DNA from: Dimorphilus gyrociliatus
Taxonomy: Eukaryota > Annelida > Polychaeta > Dinophilidae
Direction: 5' to 3'
Assembly: GCA_904063045.1 (NCBI GenBank)
Contig: CAJFCJ010000008.1
Span: 868,001 to 932,000, forward strand
DNA: 64,000 nucleotides
Part shown: piece by piece, positions 50,801-63,087 of the stretch
Layout: the number at the start of each line of letters is the position of its first letter
How positions within the stretch are numbered: the first letter of the stretch is position 1
Translations under genes and position numbers: made by a program
Notes under the pieces: generated by a model
Databases searched by the model: none
Told to the model about the DNA's origin: nothing
The model's input: the letters and a program-made list of their open reading frames with translations, nothing else

Positions 50801-53438
50801 TAAAGGTATATACTGTCCATCACACATTCCAGCTAGAACTCTTAGGACTAATGCAATCGTGCCATCTTCTTTAAATTTGCTTAAATTATTAGGAGTTTGA
50901 TTTAGGCTTGCAGCAGGTACATAAAATCCGCCTTCTTCAGTATCGATCTAAGGTTATTGAGATGGAGGAATGAACGGTAGAACTAAATAAAGAAAGATTA
51001 TTTACCTCCTTTATCTCTTTTTTGTAGCCTTTTAGAACATGATCAGCTAGTACTGATCTTGTAAAGCTAATTAAAGGCAGAGAATTTTTACGAAGAGCCA
51101 TTTTAACAAGATGCTTCTCAATTGTTTTTCTTTCTTCCTATTTATTCACAATTTGTCTCTAATAATATATTTTAAATCTCATTTAAAGAAATTATTTTAC
51201 CATTTCTTCTTCCTTTGTTAAAACTTTCTTCCTTTCAACAGTTTTCAATTTCTTTTCCCTTTCGGCAAGTTGCTTTTCCATTGCTCGTCTAAAATTGGTT
51301 TAAATGAGGACAATTCTAGAATACGTAGATGATATTTAATAATTTTTTTACCTTTCCTTAATAACTGTACTTCCAAATGATAGATAATTCCTTAGAACAA
51401 AGAAAATTGGTTCTTCCTTTGTGCTCTCAAAATACTTTAATATTTCGTCCTATGAAAAAATATAATTGAGAAAATTTTATCTCTATCTCTAAAGATAAAA
51501 GAGAACAGGATTACTTGAACTTCTTTCGGTGCATTAAAAAGAAGGACATCTATCAAAGCTAAAACTTCTTTACGAATTTGATCACTTTGTCTGCTAAGTA
51601 GACAAATTAGGCAGGGAACAATTCCAAATTGGCAAAAAACCAATTGAATACTGCGAATCTTATCTAAATTTCTTAAAATAGTAACGAATATATAAATAAG
51701 TAAATTTATAGATGATTAGAAATTTTAATAGTTTTTTTTACTCTCTAAACTCTTCTTTTCTTTCTCCCCAATTTCCTGTCAATAAAAGTATTTCATTATA
51801 AACTATTGCCCTCAGAATTTGAAGGCATCTTTTATCTAAAACTTCTATTTCTTTTGGAGCGATAGTAATGTATTTCTTTCCAGTAATTCTAATGGTAATT
51901 TTAAGGTAAACTTGAAAGAAATTAACTTAATAAACAATCATCTAACTTTAGATATTCTATTAATTTCTGAGCTTGAGCATATTGGACAAATGCTCCTTTT
52001 TTCGAGCCATGTTTTCGAAATAGCATAACATGTTCTTGAAATTCCGAGCCTAACGGTAAATACATTACCAAATCGGGATGATTGTAAGCTAAAAGAATAA
52101 TAATTATTACTTTATAACGAATAAGATTAATGTTAACCTTCCACTCTATTTAATCCCAATTGATCTTGTACAGTATTCCTTCCCTCTTAATATTTTCAAT
52201 GAATAAAAAAACATAACAATCAATTAAGAACAATCGAAAAAAAAACTATAAATCAATGCTTTTCTTACCAACGAAAACCATTAAATTATTAGTAAACTTT
52301 AATAGCATCTCATTAAATTTCTCTTCGTCAGAATTACAATTAGAAAGAACCTTTTAAAAGTAGAAGTATAAATAACACCAATTAAACATTTGTTTTTTTG
52401 TATATCTTACGTAATTTTTAGCTTGGTATTGAAGAAATTTCATTTTCAAGATAAAATCTTCTCTTTTAAAAAACTTTTCACCATACTTTAGTTAAAAATA
52501 AATGTAGATATTTACAGTATGTAATTAAATTGATAATCTATAAGAGTTTTACCGTTGGATCATGCCCAGTTTTAACTAGAAGGATTTGTAAGAATGTACA
52601 ATAATCCAACAGATGGGATACTTTCTTTGCTTCGTTCATAATAACACCATATAGAGTTTGAAAACTTTCTGTCAGTTTTCTTATTACTCTTTGTTCAATT
52701 GGTAATGCTGTCTTTGCTTTATAAAATTTGGATATAAAGGATTGTAACAGTTCAAAGCCACCATTAAATAAATAGTTAAAAACATCGCTAGGGCCTTGTT
52801 CTGAATTATATATCTCACTGACGGCTTCTGAATTTGGAGGCGATAAATGTCTTTTAATAGGAGTTGAACTATACAATTATAAGGATATAAATGATTAATA
52901 AATATGATATTTCTTAATAATTAAAACACAGTTACCTAGAAAACTCTGATTCTGTAAAAATAGATAGGTCTAAATTATCAATTAACCTATTGATAATAGT
53001 TAAAATAGCCATAATATGCTTCCAAAACTTTTCATTATGCGTCAATTCGTCAGCTCCACTTTCGACGGCAGAACTAAATATTACATACATATTCCGTTAT
53101 AGTTTATATTAAAAAGAAAGCTAATTTCATTACCGTGCCGTTTTAATATAGGTATATGTTAAATATCTAGCAAATGGTCCTTTTTTGCAGAGGTGAATAT
53201 ATCGATGATTTAAGATGTCTATAAGTTCTGATAGAGGTAAAAGTGTCTGGCAAAGCGATTCAATATATCGGTTCTCGCCCTTTTGAATAGATTAATGAAG
53301 GCAAAAAGATCGTATTAACAAATTAATATATATATAATCATATACCTCAGCACACTCGGAAAGTAATTGAATCAAATTGAGAAAGTAAACTTGATGATCG
53401 TTGTAATTCTTATCAAGTAGACATTGTAATCTATTATA

Positions 53439-53475
<37 letters not shown>

Positions 53476-56400
53476 CATAAATTATTCTAATAGGAGAAAT
53501 AATGTAATAGATATTAAATATTTACCTCTTCTTTGCTTTCCATTCCATTGTATAAGCGACTTTTTGGTAATTCTCCATTAAAACTTGCGCTACAATTAAT
53601 TTATTTCTCGATACAACTATTCCACTCATCTCATCTTTCACTAGATTAGATAATAATAAGAGAAATTCTGGTGCCCTTTCTTGATTATTGGCAGTCATCT
53701 TTATAATCTTTGAAATTTGATTTGGAGTTATTCTTAAACAGTGGAGCAAATTGTTCTTAAAAACTTCGCTTATCAATAGAGCAAGTTCGGAACCGTTGTA
53801 TGAACACTTTAGAATATCTTCTAACTTAGCAAATACATAACTCTGAACGTATTCATTACGATTCGTCATATATCTTAAACATGTCAATGCAGCTCGAATA
53901 GTCATAGTAGCAAGATTATGTTGAATCTAAATTAAAAAGTGTTCAAAACTTTATATCTTATAATCAAAACTTTTCTAATTACTTCAAAGCTTTTGTCAAC
54001 TTCTTGAGTAATGATATTCTTAACATCAGTTAGAACTCCGTTATTTACAAGAATATTTTGTCCAATTTTAAAAGGTACGTGTTCGTTATCAACTTCATGG
54101 CATATTCTTTGTAAAGAAAATAGAAATGAAAAAGCAGAGGAGAAGTTTAGATATCATTGCTTACTCTTTGTATCTAAGTAATATTTTAACTATTTCTTTG
54201 GAATTTTCTTCATTCAATTGAGATTGGAAGAGATGCTTAAGCCTTAGAACGCTTACTAAAACTTCTCTATGAAGAGTAGTAGAATGTACTGAACAGAGAA
54301 CAAGTGACCTTGATGTTGTATCGAATAGATTAAATTTGGATGAATAAAATCTATTCAATACTGAAAGTGATTTAATTAAAAGATCGTCTGCTTCGTATTT
54401 TGTTAAATCCTGTTTATAATTAAACAATGAATCAATTATCAATTCACTTTTTTAAGTTCTTACTAAAAGAATTTTTGGTAATTTTGACTCTAAGAAGTTA
54501 TTTTGTTTGTCAATTTTACGTATTACATCAGAAGCTGCTTTTCTCAAATAAGATTTCTCCCTGTTTTTAAATAATAAAAGTTATCTTTCTAAAATAGAAA
54601 GTTTCCCTGTCTTTTTTAAATACCAAAATTGATTAGCATCAAAACTATTTTCCAATAAAGGTTTTAGTTTGTGCCGATGAGCTCCATTTTTTATTTTATT
54701 CTCAGTATCTTTGAATAAAGCGATTAGGAACTGAAAAATGAATTGCTCGATAGTAATGTACAAAAAAGAAGAGGATTCTTTTCTATTTTTACCTTGACCT
54801 TTCCATTAAATTGGCTAGTTAGTAAAAGTTCCAATAATTCGAGGCCTCTATATGAAAGAAATTGTGATTGGAACTACTTTAAAGTTATATTAATCAACTT
54901 ACTGTATTTTTGCAGAAACAATAGCGTCAGTCTCTTTACATTTTTCATATCTCTTGTATAATTGATATTCGTATACCACACCTCTTGTATATCTACTGTA
55001 ATCTGGAATTAAGGACATAAAAGTGATGTTATCTCTTTCAAAAATAAGTGTAAAGTTTATATTTACAATTTCTATTATCCGGCGCAAAAGGTTTGTCACA
55101 GAAGCCTGAGACAATACTTAAAACTGGTTCCATAAGCTCATTAATATCTTCATTCGAACCCATAAAACCGTACATTATTAGGTAAGTTACCAGCCTTAAA
55201 ACTTTTTCTATAAGTAGACTTCGTCCACATTGATTTGCAGTGAGATAATAATAATGCTTAAAAAATTGTCTTATCCAAACATGTAATGAGGGAAAATCAC
55301 TATCCATATCTTTTGCTACCTTCGATGAATCGATATAAGCGGAATCCATATGAACTTCATCATACACAAAATTATTCGATTCTAAAAGAATCATATTATC
55401 ATTCCCTCCTAAATCCACAAATAGATCTGTAAGTGATTTTCTTGTATAAAATCATTAAATTACGTTAAAATTTTAATTATGATAACCTATTAATAAATCG
55501 CAAATAATTGCCCTTAGTGCATCCGGTATTATCTCTGATTTTAAACCAACAAATGCAGTTTCCCACGTAAACAGCCCTTTAGTCTTTGTAACTATATTTA
55601 TAGTATAGGAATTTATTCCCTGAAAGTAAAGTAATTAGAGATTTTCTGATAAGAAATAAGAAGGGCATATTACGTAGCAAAGCTCTTTGTAAAGCTTTAA
55701 TTGCTGTTGTAGAAACGAGTACTTTCTTTCGTCGTATTCATTGCTGCTCTTCTGTAATTTGGAGGAAAAATTACGCATTAAGAGCTATTACAGCGTTAGT
55801 TATATAATTACAAAAAGAAATTTGTGAAGAGCTATCCAAGTTTTACTATCATCAACAGAAACGTATAAGAAATCTGTATATGGTTCATTAATATCTTGGG
55901 ATGTGGATAGGTGGAACATAGATGATTTATGAACAACAAACAATTGCTCAGCAATTAAATTTTGATTTTTTGTCATAGCAATTTCATTACAAACAGATAA
56001 AGTTCCTAATAACTCCAACATTCGATGATTCTGCAACAACATAAAAACAAGAGAATAAGCTTCCTATAATATATTTATCTTTGTACTCTATTTTATACCT
56101 TGTCTTTATGCAATAGGGCTATAAAATGGATTATTCTTTCTTTATCAATTCTATCAATGATTTTCCTATTGTCCCGAAACAAATTGATCAAAACAAGACA
56201 AGCCGTTTCACTTATTTCACCCTTTGTTTATAAAAGTTGAATAAACTCAAAAGTTAATAATATAACTATTAAATATATATAGTAGTATACCTCAAGTGAT
56301 AAATGTTCAGTGAAAATATCAATATATCTTGCGCAATATATTGAATTTTTCTTGCTTTTACCTTCCGTATAGACTCGAAGAACATTATAGATTTGAACAA

Positions 56401-58800
56401 AAATGGCCAAAAGGTGTTTAGCATCTTTCATACCCTCGTATGGAAATTTTAAAATCTTTACAAGTAAATCGAGCAATTTGGTGTTACGCAATAATTTTTG
56501 TCGATTTTTTGATGGTTGTCCATCAACGATTAAAAAATTTTCAAGTTCCGTTAAAGCTTCACATAAAAATTTTTGATCTTTCATTTTCCATACCGCATGT
56601 TTTCTTCTCTGTTCAGCAATATCTCGAAAGAAAGGTATTAAACCAGCCACGTAATTGAAATTTTGAATATCTTTATCCTGTATATCTTGAATAACAAAGG
56701 CATCTGGATATAAGGCTAAATCCGTTGCTGTTGCCTATATCATATAAATTTTAAGCATTTAAATTTGATGTGGAAAAGAAGATTAGAAATTAAGGATATA
56801 ATCACCCGAATTAAATCAGCATTATCCCAACTTAAAGATGCTAGACTAACGCCTTCAGTTTTAATTGTTTGCCTTTCATAAAAGTCACCTTAAAAAAAGT
56901 TTCGTTTGCCTTTAAAAAAACAACTTCAAAAAGAATAGAATTGCTTAACGACACCTGTTTGTCCGTGCAACCAAAAACCAGTAACAACATGCTCTATTCG
57001 TATAGTATCAGTTTTTTCAATCTCTTCAGTATAGCAAGTCTACTTTGACAAAGGAAAAATTGTACGATTTACATATTGACGATTACAATCTAGAATATAC
57101 CTCTCCTAAATTATGAAAGACAAAAATTGTACGCGAATCATTCGAGTTATCCGTCAACGATGCTTTTTTTTCTTCCGAAACCATCAGATATTTACGAGTA
57201 CTTGAATGTCTTAATCGAATTTGTTCTTCCCATTTAAGTCCTTCACCGCTTACTGTACAATTAACATTTTCAATTTGCCAATAAACTATTCCAGATATCG
57301 GTGGATAAAGTGTTCTATAATCCAATTGATCCATTGAACGAACTCTAAAATGAACTATCAAAAATAGCAATTAGCATTATTACAGCAATTTCTTAGACTA
57401 TATATTACCATCCTCCCCTTCAGATTCACCAAAGACTCCTTCAGCGCATAGATAAGCTTCCAAATCTTTATGATAGAATCTTACAATATCCCCACCCTTT
57501 ACAATAGCAAATAGTTATGAAAAATGTTAAATAAATGTAACTTTATTTTTTTACATACTCGAAGATATTTTTCATTTTTTTCGCTAGGCCTAAAATGAAG
57601 CTTTATGCTAAAATAAGTATAATCTACTCCCAAGTTTACTTCAGACCTATAAAAACGACGTAAATAGATAATATAAATTAATGATATAATAATGAAATAA
57701 GTACCCTCTTGTAAAATTATCGATGTTATGTAAATAGCTAACGTGTAAATAGGAACCATACATCTTAACACTTTCAAATAGTATTTCATCCTTAAATTCA
57801 ACCTTTTAATTAAAAGAAGAAATTAGATAGAAAAGCTAGAGTTAATTCTGTAGTATATTTCAACAATTCTTTTATTACTTTATCTCCTTCAGTCTTTACT
57901 TTACATCTAGGTAATATACGAAATTGAGCAGTTTTAGCATTATAATCTTCCAATGTGACAAGCATTCTATTCTTTTCAATAGTACTATTATCCGTTTTAC
58001 TAACATGAATAAATTTCGACGAGAAAGCATGGCGAAGCTATAAAAGAATATAATTATTAATTATTCTATCTAATAATCTTATTAAAAAACTTAATAAACC
58101 TGAACAATTTCACCATATTTAATCAATTTTCCTTTAACTCTTTGTTGATCAAGTAAATTATCTTTAGTTTCCGCATTTGCTCCGATCTGTTTATTTTTTA
58201 TTGTTTAAGAAAAAAACAATGTAAATGCATGTACAGTATATAAAGAAATGAAATAATAAGTACTCTTGCACTTGCCAATACTTTATCTGTCTCTCCTTCC
58301 GCTTTAAGCTTTCGATACTTTTTGTTAAATTTATATCGATTTGGAGTGAATAACTGAAAGGTGATGGCTATTTCGATTTTTGAAAAAAAAAAGATAACTA
58401 TTTGTATAGTGTTATTGTAAAAACAAGTAGGGCAATATAATTCACCTTGAATATTATCAAGTCCTTGAGGGCAATCCTTTTCTTGATTATGATAGGTGAA
58501 TAGGCCACTTCCATTTGTTCTGTAGATAGTTTATTTTCGTAATAGTCTAATTGAGTATTACAACTTAAAAAGCTACCTAGTTCTATCGCTATATACATAT
58601 CCATTTGTTTGGTCACAGTACAGGCATACGTAATCTCCAAAAGCCATGTAAATATCTGAAGATTTTGTCTGAAAATGGTTGTTTTAAATAGCCACAAAAA
58701 CAAACAAACAAACAAACGATTTAATAAATTAGATTATAAGAGTGAAATATTAAGAAACCTCTTCCTCCTCAAATCCATATAAATTAAACACTTCGGTCAT
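47808..58800 (-). CDS. Divergent inositol 1,4,5-trisphosphate receptor homologue
   Basis: A large gene with dozens of short introns. ATG at 58800 (MTEVFNLYGFEEEE); stop at 47808. Order along the protein: N-terminal beta-trefoil with GDYVCLY; MIR region with KYGEIVQLRHAFSSKFI and GGDIVRFYHKDLEAYL; ligand-binding helical domain with NRQKLLRNTKLLDLLVKIL, where Arg506, Lys508 and Arg511 of human ITPR1 appear conserved and 504 is Lys; long armadillo-like regulatory domain; six-helix channel; final helix LNVIFGIIVDTFSELRD; then NCFICS, the His pair in HFEHNMW, and a coiled-coil tail. That tail and the MIR pattern favour IP3R over ryanodine receptor. Odd points: degenerate selectivity filter and a Ser/Thr-rich lumenal loop. 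An N-terminal exon junction near 58480-58670 changes frame and I could not resolve it. Confidence 0.85.
53441..53472. repeat. (AT)16 microsatellite in IP3-receptor intron
   Basis: Uninterrupted AT run of 32 bp within a short intron of the reverse-strand gene. Confidence 0.9.
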
Positions 58801-59588
58801 GTTGTTTAGCTAAATCAATAAAATTGTTTCTTGATATAAATAAGAAGTCTAGTTTTCTTGAATTTTCTGACTGGATTCAACAAAATTCTTGTCTAAAAAC
58901 TTTCAATAAGGAATATATAGGGGGGAGGGGGGAATGCCTTTAAATTCCAACAATTGTAGAAAGGAGAATGGAATAGTATAAAATTGAAATTGATAGAAAA
59001 AGCCAGCTTTCATAAACAAGTCTGTATATTGTAAAATATTTCTTTCTCCCCACTTCCCTCCCCCTCGTTCCTTTCTTTTACCTCAAAAACAAATTTAGGC
59101 CACCGTTTTTACAAAGATAATAATGTATGTTTTTAACAGATCTATACGTATTACGATAGCTTTACACATATACAATAATATCTTTAACAAAGAGTACAAT
59201 ATTAGTACTATATTGACATATTGCTTACATCCTCCCGTTGCAGAATTAATCAAAAATATTCTTATCAATTTATGCGATTCCAAAAATAAGTAGCTGTAAT
59301 AGGTTTTTAATCATTTTAACTTATGGATATTATTCTAGTGTGACTACATATATCAATTTATCTTTTCTTCTTTTCTGTCTTCTCTTCAATTCAATAAAAT
59401 AAAGAATATTGGATACGTAGATCCTACGCTAAAGTAAAGACATCAACTCTATCTATATATGGAAAAAATGTTTAAATATATGTATTCTATATATAATTTA
59501 TGAAAAAAAAATTGTATATTTTTGTTAAAGATTTTATTAACTAATTATATTTATAGGGGGATATTTTTTTTTTGAAACTATATGTCTG
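58801..59588. other. Intergenic: IP3-receptor promoter side and RSPH1 3' UTR
   Basis: AT-rich overall. It holds a G6-A-G6 run at 58920-58932 and a C-rich tract at about 59048-59070, unusual for this composition. No gene seen; a 62-codon reverse ORF at 59095-59283 lacks recognisable content. Confidence 0.55.
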
Positions 59589-61916
59589 TTATTCGGCTGT
59601 CGTTTCTTCTTCTGCTTCTTTTTCTCCCTCTGGTTCGGCCTCTCCTGTAGTAGCCGCTGCTCCAGCTTCTTCTTCGACTTCGGCTGAAGGTTGACCTTCG
59701 CCTTCTGCGGTCGGTTGTTCTCCGTTTTCACCATCAACAGGAGGTGCCGCTGTTTAATATAAAATACAATTAAACTAGAGTAATTTGTTTGAATTATCAG
59801 ATAAAATAATTATTCCATAGCCATTTTAATTATTGAAAGCCTATTGTTCCTAGCTTATTTTACTTTGATAACTTTCCTCTAAACCTCTCTTTTATTATTT
59901 TTATTATTACCAAACTTACATTCAAGTTTCAGAGAAAGAAATCCAGTTGATTGGCTGCGTGTTGCGTGAAAATATGGAATGAAATTGTAATAATGATAAT
60001 AATTCAATCATCTCGTTAGTATCATTTTCTACTGCAAAGCAGCCTTAGCTTTTTTTTCTTTTTTTTTTGCAGTGCATACTATGAAGGATACAGTGACTGA
60101 CTGATAAAATAGTAGCAGACGGGACAATATGGGCATGCTATTACAAAATGGATCATATTTAAATCAGCCATATTATAGGACTATATTGTAACTTTTACCT
60201 AATTTATAACTTAATAAAAAAAACAATTAAGTAAAAGTTAAAATATAAGAAGAATAAATGTAGGTGTAGAAGCAAAAATAGATAGCTTTTTTTTTGTTTT
60301 TTTAAAAAAAAAACTTAATCCCTTAAATTGTTCGCAAAATGAAAAGTCTCAGCAGGAAAACGAATCTTTTTTTTTTTTTTGCTTAAAGCAAACAACAACA
60401 ATATCACTCACCACAATTATAACAGACACATGCTTCACAATTTTATTTTTTACATGTTATCTGTTCAACATCAAATATAATAGTTTTTTAATATATGTAT
60501 ACTGTATATACTTGTATATACATATATAGAATATTCTATAAAGGATGAGGGAGAAGATAGAACATTTTTCTTTTGTTTATTTATATATATATATATACTT
60601 ATATATATATATATATATATAGGTTTAATTAAACTTTTGAACTATACATCAATTACTATTGCAATATTCAACATCTCTTTTGAGAAGTTTTATATAGATT
60701 TGTCTTTTTATATTTTGTCTTAATTAAAAGATATAAAAGATATATAGTCATTAATTGATTGGTCTTTTTTTATATATAGATTAAAATTTTATAATTACTA
60801 ACCTCCCTCCTCTGTTTCTCCTTCGACTGGAGCTTCTGCTAAGGGAGAGCCTGCATCATCTTTCTTTTCTTCCAATTGCTGAATTTCATCTTCTAGATCA
60901 TCGTCATCGGCTGTAAGAACTTGAGTTATACCAACAGCTTTCCATATCGATTTTGTTGCTGCTCCTTCCTCCTCTTCTACTCCTCCTTGTCCTTGTTCTG
61001 GAGCCTATTTTTTTAACATAAACTTTTTAGCATCATTCTAGTAGAACATGAGAACAAAATTACGTTAATTTACCTCTACAACAATGTATTCACCGTGCTG
61101 TTGGCAACCTAAATCAAAGACATATTTTCCTTTTCCTTTGGGCTTTTGAGATGCAAAGAAATGATACTTAGACAGAGCGAAAACAATCATTTGCTCTCTT
61201 ACCTTATCTTCGACGTATGGTCCAACGTATTTATGATTTAAGTGAATAAGTTCACCTTGGCCTTCGCGTTTTCCCTCTTTCCAGGTACCGACATATTTGG
61301 AACCGGTTTTTGCGAAAACATAACAACCTTGACCATGTCTAAGATGATTTTGCCATTCTCCGTCAAAGGTGTCCCCATTAACATAAAAATATTTTCCGAA
61401 ACCGCATCTTTGATCATCTGCCCAGCTACCTTCATACTTAGAACCATCCGGATAAATGAACATTCCTTGACCATGTTTCTTCCCCTTATTCCATTCTCCT
61501 ATATATCGTGCTCCATTTTTGAATCTAAAAGAATGATAATTTTATTAACTGTACTGTTAAATTTCTGTTATCACTTTAAATCTCTAAAGATTCACATGGT
61601 AACTAAAGACTCTCGAGGTTAAAATGTTTAGTTTTTTCAGCCTACAAACAAAAATGATATTTGATTCAAAAGATTAACCTGTATGTTCCTTGACCATGCC
61701 TTTTATTATTTTCATACATTCCCTCGTATGTATCACCATTCGAGAGGGTTGCTTTACCTCGGCCGTGCCTCTCTTCTTTATCATTTCTCTCGCCCTCGTA
61801 TGTCTAAATTTCGAATTTTACCTCTTTAGAAAAATATTTACAATGGTTTATTTGCGAAAATTTACCCCCAAGTTAGCTCCTTGTTCATCTTCATATTCTG
61901 ATCCGTCTTCAGACAT
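59589..61916 (-). CDS. RSPH1: RSPH1 radial spoke head protein, MORN-repeat
   Basis: Six exons from the 5' end: 61916-61866, 61803-61679, 61524-61203, 61142-61074, 61004-60803, 59749-59589; 309 residues, equal to human RSPH1. [21 protein letters not shown] opens like human MSDLGSEELEEEG. MORN repeats follow: [54 protein letters not shown], then [31 protein letters not shown] and [13 protein letters not shown]. The block ends [15 protein letters not shown] as in vertebrates. The C-terminus is Glu/Ala-rich and low in complexity. RSPH1 is a structural part of the radial spoke head in motile axonemes. The last intron (59750-60802, about 1050 bp) is far longer than the others. Confidence 0.97.
59750..60802. 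other. Long AT-rich last intron of RSPH1
   Basis: About 1.05 kb against 50-75 bp for the other introns in this gene. It contains poly-T tracts (60050-60070, 60366-60380), a poly-A tract near 60304-60313 and TA runs at about 60582-60621. No embedded ORF or RNA gene recognised. Confidence 0.7.
60583..60621. repeat. Interrupted TA-rich microsatellite
   Basis: Two TATATA runs separated by a CTTATAT interruption within the RSPH1 intron. Confidence 0.75.
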
Positions 61917-61979
61917 TTTCAATTATTTTAAATCAACGAATTAATAAATATAATATTTTAAACCTGTCTATGCTATGTC

Positions 61980-61992
61980 GTTGCTAAGCGAC
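61980..61992. promoter_or_regulatory. Candidate RFX X-box upstream of RSPH1
   Basis: GTTGCTAAGCGAC fits the X-box consensus RYYNYY-N1-RRNRAC at every constrained position. It lies 64 bp before the RSPH1 start codon. RFX factors drive ciliary genes from such sites, and placement within about 150 bp of the start is typical. Confidence 0.6.
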
Positions 61993-63087
61993 TTAGAGAA
62001 ATTTACCAGTTGTCAGTTGCCAACGGTATATTTTACATTTTGAAAATTCGCGCCACAAATACAAAAAGATTCTTTTGAATAAAGTTTTCCTATTAATCAA
62101 TATTAAACATGTTTAGAGTCGTACTTGATCTTCCTGAAAAAGAGAGAATAACACGATAAATATATTTATATTGATATGAGTTATTTAATTATTGAGAGCT
62201 GCAATGCTTTTATACCTTTCGCGGAGCAATTCAGGCAAAAAATAATAATTACCATAGTTGCTTTCCAGTGGATTCTTTGATGATAGCAGATTATAGTATG
62301 AATTAACTGAATGGAAAATATTGAAGTGTTATGGAATATGGAATATGAAATATTGATCAAATAGAGAGATACAATAGTCAAAATAATATCTTTTAGACAC
62401 TTAATATCTTAAATTCTTGTTTAAATTAGTTTTAAGACTCCTGAATGGCTGATTAAAGCTAATCCAGTATTATTTACAGTCTTGCAGTTACAGTATGAAA
62501 TATCTACTTAAAAAACTGTTATTCATTCAAATAGTAGACTATAAACACAACAATTTTAGTATTTACTAACGTGTCTTACTCAAAATCCAAAAGATTTTCA
62601 TAATTTGCCTTTCTATTTTCATCCAAATTTTCGACAGCTTAGCACAAACGTTTAAGTAAACTTTAAGCCGATAAGAGCTAGATTAAAGAACGTATACGTA
62701 GCCGTCTAAACTTGCCCAAGTTCACACTGAGTTTTCTTCCTCTATTTTTTTTTTTAAAAAAAAAAGTATAAAATTTTTATTTGAGTGCAAAATTTCTTTT
62801 ATTGTTTTATAGTAAAAAGATAAATATATATATATATAAGTTTCTATAGCAAATAAATTCTACTTTGGCCGACAGCACAAAAAAGGTGTAAAAAAAAACA
62901 AAACAAAGGTAAAAAGGATAAACTCTTGATTATCAACACGCCAAAAAATTGATTTTCATTGAGCAGTCAGCTTTTTTCAACATTCTTTATATATCTTCAC
63001 TTCAGAATCCGATGGCATGCAGAGATAAGACTTTGGCTTTAAATTGTTTATAATTAATTAATTAATTAATCAATCTAATTAATTTAA
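61993..63087. other. Intergenic AT-rich interval
   Basis: Contains poly-A/T stretches (62747-62765) and a TTAA-rich array at about 63050-63092. A short forward ORF at 62109 and a reverse ORF at 62181-62381 show no recognisable content. It could hold the 3' end of the gene to the right if its last exon is spliced. Confidence 0.5.

Noticed and set aside
58398..58715. Frameshift or pseudogene in the first part of the IP3 receptor
   Set aside because: Two frames each look homologous, but an unresolved small intron explains this better, and the remaining exons are intact.
47808..58800. Ryanodine receptor
   Set aside because: The gene is too short, lacks RyR SPRY/RYDR repeats, and has an IP3-receptor-type ligand core and C-terminal coiled coil.
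59537..59737. Lys-rich reverse ORF
   Set aside because: It is the wrong frame of the last RSPH1 exon; the Glu/Ala-rich frame joins in phase and ends at 59589.
61242..61622. Forward ORF of 126 codons
   Set aside because: Antisense to the MORN-repeat exon of RSPH1, which is clearly the real coding strand.
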